Below, in pieces: positions 13,001-26,495 of a stretch of DNA of 64,000 bases. The notes beneath the pieces were generated by a model. It was not told the origin of the DNA. It did no database searches and worked only from the letters and a program-made list of their open reading frames with translations. Within the stretch, counting starts at the first letter, position 1. Every line of letters begins with the position of its first letter. The position numbers were made by a program, and so were the translations under genes. The stretch comes from Theocolax elegans. Its lineage: Eukaryota > Arthropoda > Insecta > Hymenoptera > Cerocephalidae. The stretch lies in NCBI GenBank assembly GCA_026168455.1, contig CM047431.1:62454910-62518909 (forward strand), read 5' to 3'.

Positions 13001-15609
13001 ATGTAAATATAAATAAATTAAATTTCAAGTTGGCTACCATAATACATTTCATAAGCATCTAGAAGGCTAGTCGAATTTCACGTCGCGTCTTCTCGACTAG
13101 CCTCGTAGCTCCGAGCGCGCGCATATTTTTACTTACGCGAGAAGTAGCGGGAATATTTATTATTTATTTATTATACTTTAATTTATAGCATTATATAATA
13201 ATTATTTTATTGTTATAAATAAATTACTCAATATTTTGTAAATAATGAAAATTATTAATTGTTTAATCGAATTTACGCATAAAAAGCACATTCATGTAAA
13301 TTAAAATTAATTAAAAATCCACATTGGCTACCGTAATACACCTCATGAGGATCTAGAAGGCTAGTCGAATTCCACGTCGCGTCTGGTCGACTAGCCTCCT
13401 AGGTCCGAGCGCGCGCATATTTTTACTTACGCGAGAAGTAGCGGGAATATTTATTATTTATTTATTATACATTAATTTATAGCATTTATATAATAATTAT
13501 TTTATTGTTATAAATATTACTCAATATTTTGTAAATAATGAAAATTATTAATTGTTTAATCGAATTTCCGCATAAAGAGCACATTCATGTAAATTAAAAA
13601 TAATTAAAAATCCACATTGGCTACCGTAATACACCTCTTGAGGATCTAGCAGGCTAGTCGAATTTCACGTCGCGTCTGCTCGACTAGCCTCGTAGGTCCG
13701 AGCGCTCGGATATTTTTACTTACGCGAGAAATAGCGGGAATATTTATTATTTATTTATTATACATTAATTTATAGCATTTATATAATAATTATTTTATTG
13801 TTATAAATATATTACTCAATATTTTGTAAATAATGAAAATTATTAATTGTTTAATCGAATTTCCGCATAAAGAGCACATTCATGTAAATTAAAAATAATT
13901 AAAAATCCACATTGGCTACCGTAATACACCTCTTGAGGATCTAGCAGGCTAGTCGAATTTCACGGTCGCGTCTGCTCGACTAGCCTCGTAGGTCCGAGCG
14001 CTCGGATATTTTTACTTACGCGAGAAATAGCGGGTATATTTATTATTATAAAAAAAATTCGTAACCTTTTGTAATTAATAAAAATAATTAATTATTAACT
14101 CGAACTTACGCTATAGCGGGCACATTCATGTAATTAAAAATAAATCAAAAATAATATTGGCTATCGAATGACACCTGTTCAGGATCTAGAAGGCTAGTCG
14201 AATCCCACGGCGCGTCTGTGTCGACTAGCCTCCTAGGTCCGAGCGCTCGGATATTTTTAGTTACACGAGAAATAGAGGGTATATTTATTATAATAAATAA
14301 AATTCGTAACCTTCTGTAATTATTCAAAATAATTAAATATTAACTCGAACTTACACTATAGCGGGCACGTTCATGTAAATAAAAGTAAATAAAAAATTAT
14401 TTTGGCTACCGAATTACACCTGTTCAGGATCTAGAAGGCTAGTCGAATTCCACGTCGTGTCTGGTCGACTAGCCTCGTAGGTCCGAGCGCGCGCATATTT
14501 TTACTTACGCGAGAAATAGCGGGAATATTAATTTTTAGAAATATATTCGTAATCTTTTTAACTAAATAAATTAATTAAATATTAACTCGAACTTACGCTG
14601 TAGCAAGTACATTCATGTAAATAAAAATAAATTAAAAATTCAAATTGGCTACCAAAATACACTTCATAAGAATCTAGAAGGCTAGTCGAATTTCACGTCG
14701 CGTCTGCTCGACTAGCCTCGTAGGTCCGAGCGCGCGCATATTTTTACTTACGCGAGAAGTAGCGGGAATATTTATTATTTATTTATATATTTTAATTTAT
14801 AGCATTTTTATAATAATTATTTTATTGTTATAAATAAATTACTCAATATTTTGTAAATAATGAAAATTATAATTGTTTAATCGAATTTCCGCATAAAGAG
14901 CACAGTCATGTAATTAAAATTAATTAAAATCCACATTGGCTACCGTAATACACTCTTGAGGATCTAGAAGGCTAGTCGAATTTCACGTCGCGTCTTCTCG
15001 ACTAGCCTCGTAGCTCCGAGCGCGCGCATATTTTTACTTACGCGAGAAGTAGCGGGAATATTTATTATTTATTTATTATACTTTAATTTATAGCATTTAT
15101 ATAATAATTATTTTATTGTTATAAATAAATTACTCAATATTTTGTAAATAATGAAAATTATTAATTGTTTAATCGAATTTACGCATAAAAAGCACATTCA
15201 TGTAAATTAAAATTAATTAAAATCCACATTGGCTACCGTAATACACCTCATGAGGATCTAGAAGGCTAGTCGAATTCCACGTCGCGTCTGGTCGACTAGC
15301 CTCCTAGGTCCGAGCGCGCGCATATTTTTACTTACGCGAGAAGTAGCGGGAATATTTATTATTTATTTATTATACATTAATTTATAGCATTTATATAATA
15401 ATTATTTTATTGTTATAAATATATTACTCAATATTTTGTAAATAATGAAAATTATTAATTGTTTAATCGAATTTCCGCATAAAGAGCACATTCATGTAAA
15501 TTAAAAATAATTAAAAATCCACATTGGCTACCGTAATACACCTCTTGAGGATCTAGCAGGCTAGTCGAATTTCACGTCGCGTCTGCTCGACTAGCCTCGT
15601 AGGTCCGAG

Positions 15610-18600
15610 CGCTCGGATATTTTTACTTACGCGAGAAATAGCGGGTATATTTATTATTATAAAAAAAATTCGTAACCTTTTGTAATTAATAAAAATAATT
15701 AATTATTAACTCGAACTTACGCTATAGCGGGCACATTCATGTAAATAAAAATAAATCAAAAATTAATATTGGCTATCGAATGACACCTGTTCAGGATCTA
15801 GAAGGCTAGTCGAATTCCACGTCGCGTCTGGTCGACTAGCCTCCTAGGTCCGAGCGCTCGGATATTTTTAGTTACACGAGAAATAGAGGGTATATTTATT
15901 ATAATAAATAAAATTCGTAACCTTCTGTAATTATTCAAAATAATTAAATATTAACTCGAACTTACACTATAGCGGGCACGTTCATGTAAATAAAAGTAAA
16001 TAAAAAATTAATTTTGGCTACCGAATTACACCTGTTCAGGATCTAGAAGGCTAGTCGAATTCCACGTCGTGTCTGGTCGACTAGCCTCGTAGGTCCGAGC
16101 GCGCGCATATTTTTACTTACGCGAGAAATAGCGGGAATATTAATTTTTAGAAATATATTCGTAATCTTTTTTAACTAAATAAATTAATTAAATATTAACT
16201 CGAACTTACGCTGTAGCAAGTACATTCATGTAAATAAAAATAAATTAAAAATTCAAATTGGCTACCAAAATACACTTCATAAGAATCTAGAAGGCTAGTC
16301 GAATTTCACGTCGCGTCTGCTCGACTAGCCTCGTAGGTCCGAGCGCGCGCATATTTTTACTTACGCGAGAAGTAGCGGGAATATTTATTATTTATTTATA
16401 ATATTTTAATTTATAGCATTTTTATAATAATTATTTTATTGTTATAAATAAATTACTCAATATTTTGTAAATAATGAAAATTATAAATTGTTTAATCGAA
16501 TTTCCGCATAAAGAGCACAGTCATGTAAATTAAAATTAATTAAAAATCCACATTGGCTACCGTAATACACCTCTTGAGGATCCAGCAGGCTAGTCGAATT
16601 TCACGTCGCGTCTGGTCGACTAGCCTCCTAGGTCCGAGCGCTCGGATATTTTACTTACGCGAGAAATAGCGGGTATATTTATTATTATAAAAAAAATTCG
16701 TAACCTTTTGTAATTAATAAAAATAATTAATTATTAACTCAAACTTACGCTATAGCGGGCCCATTCATGTAAATAAAAATAAATCAAAAATTAATATTGG
16801 CTACCGAATGACACCTGTTCAGGATATAGAAGGCTAGTCGAATTTCACGTCGCGTCTGGTCGACTAGCCTCCTAGGTCCGAGCGCTCGGATATTTTTATT
16901 TTTACGAGACATAACGAGTATAGTGATTATTATAAATAAAATTCGTAATCTTCTGTAACTAATTAAAATTATTAATACTAACTCAACTTACGCTACAGCG
17001 GCCACATTCATGTAAATAAAAATAAATCAAAAATTAATTTTGGCTTCCGTAATACACCTCATGAGGATCTAGAAGGCTAGTCGAATTCCACGTCGCGTCT
17101 GGTGGACTAGTCTCGTAGGTCCAAGCGCGCGCATATTTTTACTTACGCGAGAAGTAGCGGGTATATTTATTACAATAAATAAAATTCGTAACCTTTGTAA
17201 TTATTCAAAATAATTAATTATTAACTCGAACTTACGCTATAGCGGGCACGTTCATGTAAATAAAGTTAAATCAAAAATTAGTTTTGGCTAACGAAGTATA
17301 CCTCTTGAGGATCTAGAAGGAGAGTCGAATTTCACGTAGCGTCTGGTCGACTAGCCTTGTAGGCCCGAGCGCTCGCATATTTTTACTTACGCGCGAAGTA
17401 GCGGGAATATTTATTATTTATTTATAATATTTAATTTAAAGCATTTTTATAATAATTATTTTATTGTTATAAATAAATTACTCAATATTTTGTAAATAAT
17501 GAAAATTAATTAATTGTTTAATCGAATTTCCGCATAAAGAGCACAGTCATGTAAATTAAAATTAATTAAAAATCCACATTGGCTACCGTAATACACCTCA
17601 TGAGGATCTAGAAGGCTAGTCGAATTCCACGTCGCGTCTGGTCGACTAGCCTCCTAGGTCCGAGCGCTCGGATATTTTTACATACCCGAGAATAGCGGGT
17701 ATATTTATTATTATAAAAAAAAATTCGTAACCTTTTGTAATTAATAAAAGTAATTAATTATTAACTCAAACTTACGCTATAGTGGGAACATTCATGTAAA
17801 TAAAAATAAATCAAAAATTAATATTGGCTACCGAATTACACCTGTTCAGGATCTAGAAGGCTAGCCGAATTTCACGTCGCGTCTGGTTGACTAGCCTCCT
17901 AGGTCCGAGCGCTCGGATATTTTTACTTACGCGAGAAATAGCGGGTATATTTATTATTATAAAAAATTCGTAACCTTTTGTAATTAATAAAATAATTAAT
18001 TATTAACTCGAACTTACGCTATAGCGGGCACATTCATGTAAATAAAATAAATCAAAAATTAATATTGGCTATCGTAATACACCTGTTCAGGATCTAGAAG
18101 GCTAGTCGAATTCCACGTCGCGTCTGGTCGACTAGCCTCCTAGGTCCGAGCGCTCGGATATTTTTAGTTACACGAGAAATAGAGGGTATATTTATTATAA
18201 TAAATAAAATTCGTAACCTTTTGTAATTATTCAAAATAATTAAATATTAACTCGAACTTACACTATAGCGGGCACGTTCATGTAAATAAAAGTAAATAAA
18301 AATTAATTTTGGCTACCGAATTACACCTGTTCAGGATCTAGAAGGCTAGTCGAATTCCACGTCGTGTCTGGTCGACTAGCCTCGTAGGTCCGAGCGCGCG
18401 CATATTTTTACTTACGCGAGAAATAGCGGGAATATTAATTTTTAGAAATATATTCGTAATCTTTTTTAACTAAATAAATTAATTAAATATTAACTCGAAC
18501 TTACGCTGTAGCAAGTACATTCATGTAAATAAAAATAAATTAAAAATTCAAATTGGCTACCAAAATACACTTCATAAGAATCTAGAAGGCTAGTCGAATT

Positions 18601-20200
18601 TCACGTCGCGTCTGCTCGACTAGCCTCGTAGGTCCGAGCGCGCGCATATTTTTACTTACGCGAGAAGTAGCGGGAATATTTATTATTTATTTATAATATT
18701 TTAATTTATAGCATTTTTATAATAATTATTTTATTGTTATAAATAAATTACTCAATATTTTGTAAATAATGAAAATTATAAATTGTTTAATCGAATTTCC
18801 GCATAAAGAGCACAGTCATGTAAATTAAAATTAATTAAAAATCCACATTGGCTACCGTAATACACCTCTTGAGGATCCAGCAGGCTAGTCGAATTTCACG
18901 TCGCGTCTGGTCGACTAGCCTCCTAGGTCCGAGCGCTCGGATATTTTTACTTACGCGAGAAATAGCGGGTATATTTATTATTATAAAAAAAATTCGTAAC
19001 CTTTTGTAATTAATAAAAATAATTAATTATTAACTCAAACTTACGCTATAGCGGGCCCATTCATGTAAATAAAAATAAATCAAAAATTAATATTGGCTAC
19101 CGAATGACACCTGTTCAGGATATAGAAGGCTAGTCGAATTTCACGTCGCGTCTGGTCGACTAGCCTCCTAGGTCCGAGCGCTCGGATATTTTTATTTTTA
19201 CGAGACATAACGAGTATAGTGATTATTATAAATAAAATTCGTAATCTTCTGTAACTAATTAAAATTATTAAATACTAACTCAACTTACGCTACAGCGGCC
19301 ACATTCATGTAAATAAAAATAAATCAAAAATTAATTTTGGCTTCCGTAATACACCTCATGAGGATCTAGAAGGCTAGTCGAATTCCACGTCGCGTCTGGT
19401 GGACTAGTCTCGTAGGTCCAAGCGCGCGCATATTTTTACTTACGCGAGAAGTAGCGGGTATATTTATTACAATAAATAAAATTCGTAACCTTTTGTAATT
19501 ATTCAAAATAATTAATTATTAACTCGAACTTACGCTATAGCGGGCACGTTCATGTAAATAAAGTTAAATCAAAAATTAGTTTTGGCTAACGAAGTATACC
19601 TCTTGAGGATCTAGAAGGAGAGTCGAATTTCACGTAGCGTCTGGTCGACTAGCCTTGTAGGCCCGAGCGCGCGCATATTTTTACTTACGCGAGAAGTAGC
19701 GGGAATATTTATTATTTATTTATAATATTTTAATTTAAAGCATTTTTATAATAATTATTTTATTGTTATAAATAAATTACTCAATATTTTGTAAATAATG
19801 AAAATTATTAATTGTTTAATCGAATTTCCGCATAAAGAGCACAGTCATGTAAATTAAAATTAATTAAAAATCCACATTGGCTACCGTAATACACCTCATG
19901 AGGATCTAGAAGGCTAGTCGAATTCCACGTCGCGTCTGGTCGACTAGCCTCCTAGGTCCGAGCGCTCGGATATTTTTACATACCCGAGAAATAGCGGGTA
20001 TATTTATTATTATAAAAAAAATTCGTAACCTTTTGTAATTAATAAAAGTAATTAATTATTAACTCAAACTTACGCTATAGCGGGAACATTCATGTAAATA
20101 AAAATAAATCAAAAATTAATATTGGCTACCGAATTACACCTGTTCAGGATCTAGAAGGCTAGCCGAATTTCACGTCGCGTCTGGTTGACTAGCCTCCTAG
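15610..20200 (+). repeat. 2.3-kb tandem segmental duplication within array A
   Basis: Two consecutive blocks of about 2297 bp share the same rare monomer variants in the same order. An example is a core reading CTGGTGGACTAGTCTCG at 17101 and again at 19398. Others are the GTAGCAAGTAC variant and the AGAAGGAGAGTCG variant, each present in both copies. This is higher-order repeat structure from recent unequal exchange. The first block spans roughly 15610-17905 and the second 17907-20200; the edges are approximate. Confidence 0.8.
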
Positions 20201-21959
20201 GTCCGAGCGCTCGGATATTTTTATTTTTACGAGAAATAACGAGTATAGTGATTATTATAAATAAAATTCGTATTCTTCTGTAACTAATTAAAATTATTAA
20301 ATATTAACTCAACTTACGCTATAGCGGCCACATTCATGTAAATAAAAATAGATCAAAAATTAATTTTGGCGTCCGTAATACACCCCATGAGGATCTAGAA
20401 GGCTAGTCGAATTCCACGTCGCGTCTGGTCGACTAGCCTCCTAGGTCCGAGCGCTCGGATATTTTTACTTACGCGAGAAATAGCGGGTATATTTATTATT
20501 ATAAAAAAAATTCGTAACCTTTTGTAATTAATAAAAATAATTAATTATTAACTCGAACTAACGCTATAGCGGGCACATTCATGTAAATAAAAATAAATCA
20601 AAAATTAATATTGGCTACCGAATTACACCTGTTCAGGATCTAGAAGGCTAGTCGAATTCCACGTCGCGTCTGGTCGACTAGCCTCCTAGGTCCGATCGCT
20701 CGGATATTTTTACTTTTACGAGAAAAAACGGGTATAGTGATTAATATAAATAAAATTCGTAATCTTCTGTAACTAATTAAAATTATTAAATATTAACTCG
20801 AACTAACGCTATAGCGTGCACATTCATGTAAATAAAAATAAATTAAAAATTAATTTTGGCTCCCGAATTACACCTGTTCAGGATCTAGAAGGCTAGTCGA
20901 ATTCCACGTCGTGTCTGGACGACTAGCCTCGTAGGTCCGAGCGCGCGCATATTTTTACTTACGCGAGAAATAGCGGGAATATTAATTTTTAGAAATATAT
21001 TCGTAATCTTTTGTAACTAAATAAATTAATTAAATATTAACTCGAACTTACGCTATAGCGGGCACATTCATGTAAATAAAAATAAATTAAAATTTCAAGT
21101 TATCTACCATAATACATTTCATAAGCATCTAGAAGGCAAGTCGAATTTCACGTCGCGTCTGCTCGACTAGCCTCGTAGATCCGGGCGCGCGCATATTTTT
21201 ACTTACGCGAGAAGTAGCGGGAATATTTATTATATATTTATTATACTTTAATTTATAGCATTTATATAATAATTATTTTATTGTTATAAATAAATTACTC
21301 AATATTTTGTAAATAATGAAAATTATTAATTGTTTAATCGAATTTCCGCATAAAGAGCACATTCATGTAAATTAAAAATAATTAAAAATCCACATTGGCT
21401 ACCGTAATACACCTCATGAGGATCTAGAAGGCTAGTCGAATTCCACGTCGCGTCTGGTCGACTAGCCTCCTAGGTCCGAGCGATCGGATATTTTTACTTA
21501 CGCGAGAAATAGCGGGTATATTAATTTTTGGAAATAAATTCGTAATCTTTTGTAAATAATTAAAATTATTAAATATTAACTAGAACTTTTGCTATAGCGG
21601 GCACATTCATGTAAATAAAAATAAATCAAAAATTAATATTGGCTACCGAATTACACCTGTTCAGGATCTAGAAGGCTAGTCGAATTCCACGTCGCGTCTG
21701 GTCGACTAGCCTCCTAGGTCCGATCGCTCGGATATTTTTACTTTTACGAGAAAAAACGGGTATAGTGATTAATATAAATAAAATTCGTAATCTTCTGTAA
21801 CTAATTAAAATTATTAAATATTAACTCGAACTAACGCTATAGCGTGCACATTCATGTAAATAAAAATAAATTAAAAATTAATTTTGGCTACAGAATTACA
21901 CCTGTTCAGGATCTAGAAAGCTTGTCGAATTTCACGTCGCGTCTGGTCGACTAGCCTCG

Positions 21960-22290
21960 TAGGTCCGTGCGCTCGGATGTTTTGTTTTTACAAGAACTAG
22001 CGGTATTTTTATTCTTAAAAATAAAATACATAATCTTTCGTACAATTTCATTATTTACTAATCACAGTTATTAATTGTTAAAACCAAATTTGTGCCATGA
22101 CGGGCACATTCTTATAAAGTAAAAAAGATCATAAATTTATGTCGGCTACCGAATTACACGTCATGAGTATCTGGAAGGATAGTCGAATTCACGTCGCGTC
22201 TGGTCGACTAGTTTCGTAGGAGAATTCACGTCGCGTCTGGTCGATGTTTCGTAGGACCGTGCGCTCAGATGTTTTGTATTTACACGAGAA
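21960..22290 (+). repeat. Decayed edge monomer of array A
   Basis: The last monomers are strongly diverged, as is usual at satellite borders. The spacer contains TGTGCCATGACGGGCAC, equivalent to the GTCATGGCATAAATTTG spacer variant that is common in the inverted array but not in the interior of array A. A short internal duplication of GAATTCACGTCGCGTCTGG at about 22188 and 22222 marks the edge. Similarity ends near 22290. Confidence 0.75.
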
Positions 22291-23324
22291 CTGGCGGGCG
22301 AATGTTTTTTTGTGTAAATAAGGACAAGTCTTTTTATAACTGAAAATGCGATGTATTATTATATGTCGTTTATTGTCTAATCAATATTCGCTTTTAATAT
22401 TAACCACTACTTTATATACTCGATTTAGTATTAGTCGATTCACTAAATTATGAGACTATATATATTAGTTTATTGTATTGTGCATGCTTCTTAGATAGTA
22501 GTAAAATAATATATATACTTGCCTGTTTTTACTATTTTTTGATTTAGAAAGTCGTTTTGTAGATGCAAATCGACGATGTTTCTTTTTCCACGTGGGTGAT
22601 CCCATCGCGCACTTTTAATAATAGTCAGAATTGAATTTCGTAAATATTATTTTTTTTAATCAAATTATTTTGTAACTAGATAACTCAAAATATATATTTA
22701 TACTATAACTAATAGTGTGTGTCTCGTATGCAACTTGTGATCGCAATCAGGTTCGCTATACGAATGAGTATGAACATGTCGTTAGTCGTCTGCTTGTGTT
22801 GGAGTAGTGGGGAATTTCTGGAAATCACACGTATCTTGTTTATTGTGCTCATTTTAGTTGTAATGAATTTAAAATAATATAAATGATTTGCACAGTAATG
22901 TTTCTTACAATGAAGTAAATTATTTTAATGTTTTAATCATTTCTTAATGTATTTAACAATTGCTTTTTATTTATAGTAAACATAATTGTAAACTGTTAGT
23001 AATTGTGAACTGTTTCCTATTGTATAAGGGGATGACGGACTCAGAAAATGGTTACTATTAATATTTTTCTACAAAATAAAAGAATAAAATTTTGAGAAAA
23101 TCTTAAATGCCATGATTATTAAATGTGTCATTTATTTCTGATTTTTGCATTGAAAATTCATGCTTTGTTAGATCAATTATTACTGACCGAAAATTGGTTA
23201 GTAACAAATTTATTTTTTCTTAAAAAATCAAAACTTCATGCCGTCGCTTTAGTTTCAAACTACCCAGATGAATTTTGTCAGATATTTAATTGAATATTTT
23301 GAACATAATTCTTTTGTAGAAAGG
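22291..23324. other. AT-rich intergenic stretch, no gene seen
   Basis: No convincing open frame, splice-site chain or RNA gene was found. The sequence is AT-rich and unique at the level I can judge, between the satellite edge and the start of a transposon. Confidence 0.5.
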
Positions 23325-26300
23325 TATACACTACCACTCAAAAGTTTAAGCTCACCAAAAAAAATCGACTCAACTTCAATGTTTTATATCTCCGGTCCAA
23401 ATAATGCTATACAGAAACCTGCGAAGACGCATTCGAAAGCTAACTTTAATAGCTTCCGATTGGTCTGTAACTGACATAAAATATATATTTTTTATTATTT
23501 TTATCAACAAAAATTTGAAACAAAAGAAATTAAGATTTTTGTTCATTTTGCAATCACTTGCACTTTTGAGTAAACAATTTAACTTAATATCTCATAAAGT
23601 CAAAATTAAAGCTTTTTTCAAGGTCTTTCAAACCGTTTTTTTTTATCCTAGCATAATTTTAAGAAAGTTATGAAGGTTTTTCCTTTAACAAGTGTTTTTC
23701 ATGCTTCTGAAAGTAATCGATCTAAATGTTATCAATTTAATTTTGTGCTTATAAAAATAATAAAACAAATATTTTTTCATTTGGTCTACATATCAATCGA
23801 AAGCTCTTAAAATTAGCTTTCGAATGAGCCCTCACAGGTTTCTGTAGCATTATTTGGACCGGAGATATTAAACTTTGAAGTTGAGTCGATTTTTACTTGG
23901 GTGAACTTCAATTTTTTAGCGGTAGTCTAAACAAAAATGTATGTACATAAAAAATACTCATTTAATGTTATTTTAATTAACAATAATATTTATTTATCAA
24001 TGAAGAAGCACTACTTACAAAAGAACAAAATATATACTTTGGTGAGATTAAACTTTCAAGCGGTAGTGTGTATAAAATAAATCTTTCTAAGCGAACATGT
24101 TAAGCTAAATTTTTGCGCAGTAACGAAATAATATAAGTATGAATTATATTTGTGTGTATTATTGTTAACATTATTATTACCAATATCTATTATTATTTAT
24201 TTCGTTATAATTTCATTATTAATTCATATTTATTTCTTTACTTCGCAAATCTTCTTTAGTTTAACTTTTTCGCTTAGAAAGATTTATTTATACAGACTAC
24301 CGCTTGAAAGTTTAATCTCACCAAAGTATAATTATTTTGTACCTTTTTGTAAATAGTGTTTCATTCATTGATACATAAATATCATGTTAATTAAGTAACA
24401 TTAAATGTGTATTTTAATGTACATACATTTTTGTTTAGACTACCGTTAAAAATTGAAGTTCACCCAAGTAAAAATCGACTTCAACTTCAAAGTTTAATAC
24501 CTCCGGTCCAAATAATGCTACGGAAACCTGTGGGGGCTCATTCAAAGCTAATTTTAAGAGATTTCGATTGGTTCGTAGACAAAATAAAAAAATATTCGTT
24601 TTATTATTTTTATAAGCAAAATTTAAATTGAAAACATTATATCGATTACTTCCAGAAGCATGAAAAACACTTGTTGAAGGAAAAACCTTCATAACTTTCT
24701 TAAAATGATGCTAGGATAAAAATAAAAAAAACGGTTTTGAAAGCTCTTGAAAATAGCTTTAATTTTGACTTCATGAGATATTAATTTAAATTGATTACTC
24801 AAAAGTGCAAGTGATTGCAAAAGAACTAAAATCTTAATTTTTTTGTTTCAAATTTTTGTTTATAAAAATAATAAAAAATATATATTTTATGTCGGTTACA
24901 GACTGTGAGGCGAGCCCTCACTTAAGTAATTAAGGAAATAAGTATTTATGTAGTAATAGGGATGAGATGGTGTGAGAGAGATGGATGTAGAGAAGTGACA
25001 GGTGAGGTTAGGACTGCGGTAGTTGTATATACCGGCCCGAGCCACTCTCATTACCGGGGAAATCGCGAATGAGAGTTTATGCGAGAGTAATAAAAAGGAA
25101 TATTTCGGATTGTGAGGATGATAGGTACAAGGGAAGGATTGGCGGTTAATAACAACGCGTAGCACGGGGACCGACTGTGTACGAGATCAAGGTACGAGCG
25201 AAGCAGCTGACGATATCGTGGTAGCCCGTGTGTATCTATCGGATACACCGTCCCGTGGCGACACTGTGAGAATATCGGCAATCTGCCGATCACCGCGTGC
25301 GCGCGCGAAACCGAGAGAGATAGAGAGATGTTGACCGCGAGCGTCGAGTACGAGAGTGACGGCGCGCACATTGCACGCGCACGTTGAGTATAGGTGAGAG
25401 CGGTGCGCCGGAGGGGGATCGACTTACGAACGGGCTGGTGTCATACGTACCGATGTAAGAGGAAAGGAGATAGACAGCTGTCCCGGTGCATTGGTGGAGG
25501 CGTTGGCGGATTTGTACAGATAGCGGATAAAAGGAAATGGCGAACATACACTAGCGGATTTGAAGGAAATAGATGGCGTTACGGACGATTATCGGTATGT
25601 CTACTACCACCGATCTGACGGATATAATAGCGAAAAGGGAGAACACTAGCTCCACTATCGGTAGCGGATAATACGAATCGGAGAAGAAGGACGAGACTCC
25701 TTCCCAACCGCGAATTGAGTAGACGTGTTGAGCCAAAACCCGTACCAAAGTAGCCATCTTGAGATCCATTGAGATTGTAAGAAGAGTCGAAATATTGAAG
25801 AGAGCGAATAGCTATTGTACGTATTAGTTATAATCAATTGGTATAAGCGGAGAGTTCTCGACTTGCGGTGAGTGAGGAAGAACGACGTATTGTAAGGTAT
25901 GAGAATGAGATTGAAGGACGTTCCGTAAAAATTGTGACTTAGAGTAGTCGCGCGGAGACCTGTGACTTTCGAGTCGACTTGCGCGTTATAATTCATTTAT
26001 AAAGCATCGAACAATTATCGGCGGGATTTCTGTATGCGTTTGTAATTGTTATATTTTAAAGTAGCGATAATTAAAGTGTTAATAATTATAGTGAAATTGA
26101 AGAGGTTATTTTATAACCCGACTGAATAATCCAATTCCTTACAACGTGGTTCCGCCATTCTTTCCCGTGATGGCAACGTGAAGCCCGCGACCCTGAATCG
26201 GCTTGTCGTTAGTTTTACCGGTAACTGGCGCCCAATAATTTAATTTGTTACCGGATAATGATTATTATTTTATTATTATTATTATTTATTGTTGTAAGCC

Positions 26301-26495
26301 ATAGTGACACGTTGCACTACGGGAACAACTCGTTAAGAATCAAAATTGCAACGTCACAAGACCAATCCAAGCTATTAAAGTTAGCTTCGAATGCTGTCTT
26401 TGCAGGTTTCTGTAGCATTATTTGGACCGGAGATATAAAACATTTAAGTTGAGCGATTTTTTTTTGGTGAGCTTAAACTTTTGAGCAGTACAGTA
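23325..26495. mobile_element. Tc1-like palindromic (fold-back) composite element
   Basis: The left end TATACACTACCACTCAAAAG at 23325 matches the inverted right end CTTTTGAGCAGTACAGTA near 26495. The left arm (23325-24112) is the imperfect reverse complement of the right arm (24253-24903 continued at 26359-26495), around a loop near 24115-24252. Internal terminus-like copies recur at about 23905-23935, 24040-24073, 24290-24325 and 24436-24473, so shorter units look nested. The ends (CTACCGCTNAAAAGTTTAA...CTCACC) and TA flanks resemble Tc1/mariner-type terminal repeats. No transposase frame survives, so it is non-autonomous. The right arm is interrupted by the insertion at 24904-26358. Confidence 0.75.
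24904..26358 (+). mobile_element. Probable solo LTR of a retrotransposon (1455 bp)
   Basis: The insert begins TGTGAGGCGAG and ends AACGTCACA, giving TGTGA...TCACA inverted ends. It is flanked by a direct 4-bp duplication, AGAC at 24900-24903 and AGAC at 26359-26362. The target can be checked internally: it splits the right arm of the palindrome, and the left arm carries the uninterrupted sequence. The body is purine-rich and relatively GC-rich (24940-25950), unlike its surroundings. TGGCGCCCAA at 26226-26235 matches the first ten bases of a typical tRNA-Lys primer-binding site but lies inside the bounded element, so it may be chance or a leader remnant. Open frames here look like shadows. A TGTGAGGCGAGCCCTCAC hairpin sits at the left end. 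Confidence 0.78.

Larger units (their letters stand above)
1..22290 (+). repeat. Satellite array A (245/295-bp monomers)
   Basis: Head-to-tail tandem array of roughly 80 monomers. Measuring from one AGGC of the core to the next gives spacings of 244, 243, 295, 295, 245, 245, 243, 294 bp and so on, so two length classes alternate. Each monomer has a GC-rich core: GATCTAGAAGGCTAGTCGA, an 18-nt loop, TCGACTAGCCT, then CCTAGGTCCGAGCGCTCGG. This is followed by an AT-rich spacer containing CTTACGCGAGAAATAGCGGG, CGCTATAGCGGGCAC and CATTCATGTAAAT. The two classes differ in the AT spacer, while the core is shared. No plausible gene lies inside. The short open frames seen on the minus strand here are repeat shadows that end in the same translated core. 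The array starts before the window. Confidence 0.97.

Noticed and set aside
5210..14327. Short minus-strand open frames of 60-80 codons in array A
   Set aside because: They share the same C-terminal peptide because they are translations of the satellite core; there is no start context or independent coding signal.
1..22290. CRISPR-like array
   Set aside because: The units are 245-295 bp eukaryotic satellite with similar spacers, not short identical repeats with unique spacers.
25051..25996. Several open frames of 60-113 codons on both strands
   Set aside because: They lie inside the probable solo LTR, overlap in multiple frames and show no domain.
26226..26235. tRNA-Lys primer-binding site TGGCGCCCAA
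   Set aside because: The match stops after ten bases and lies inside the TGTGA...TCACA borders, so it cannot be a normal PBS of a solo LTR; noted only as a possible leader remnant.
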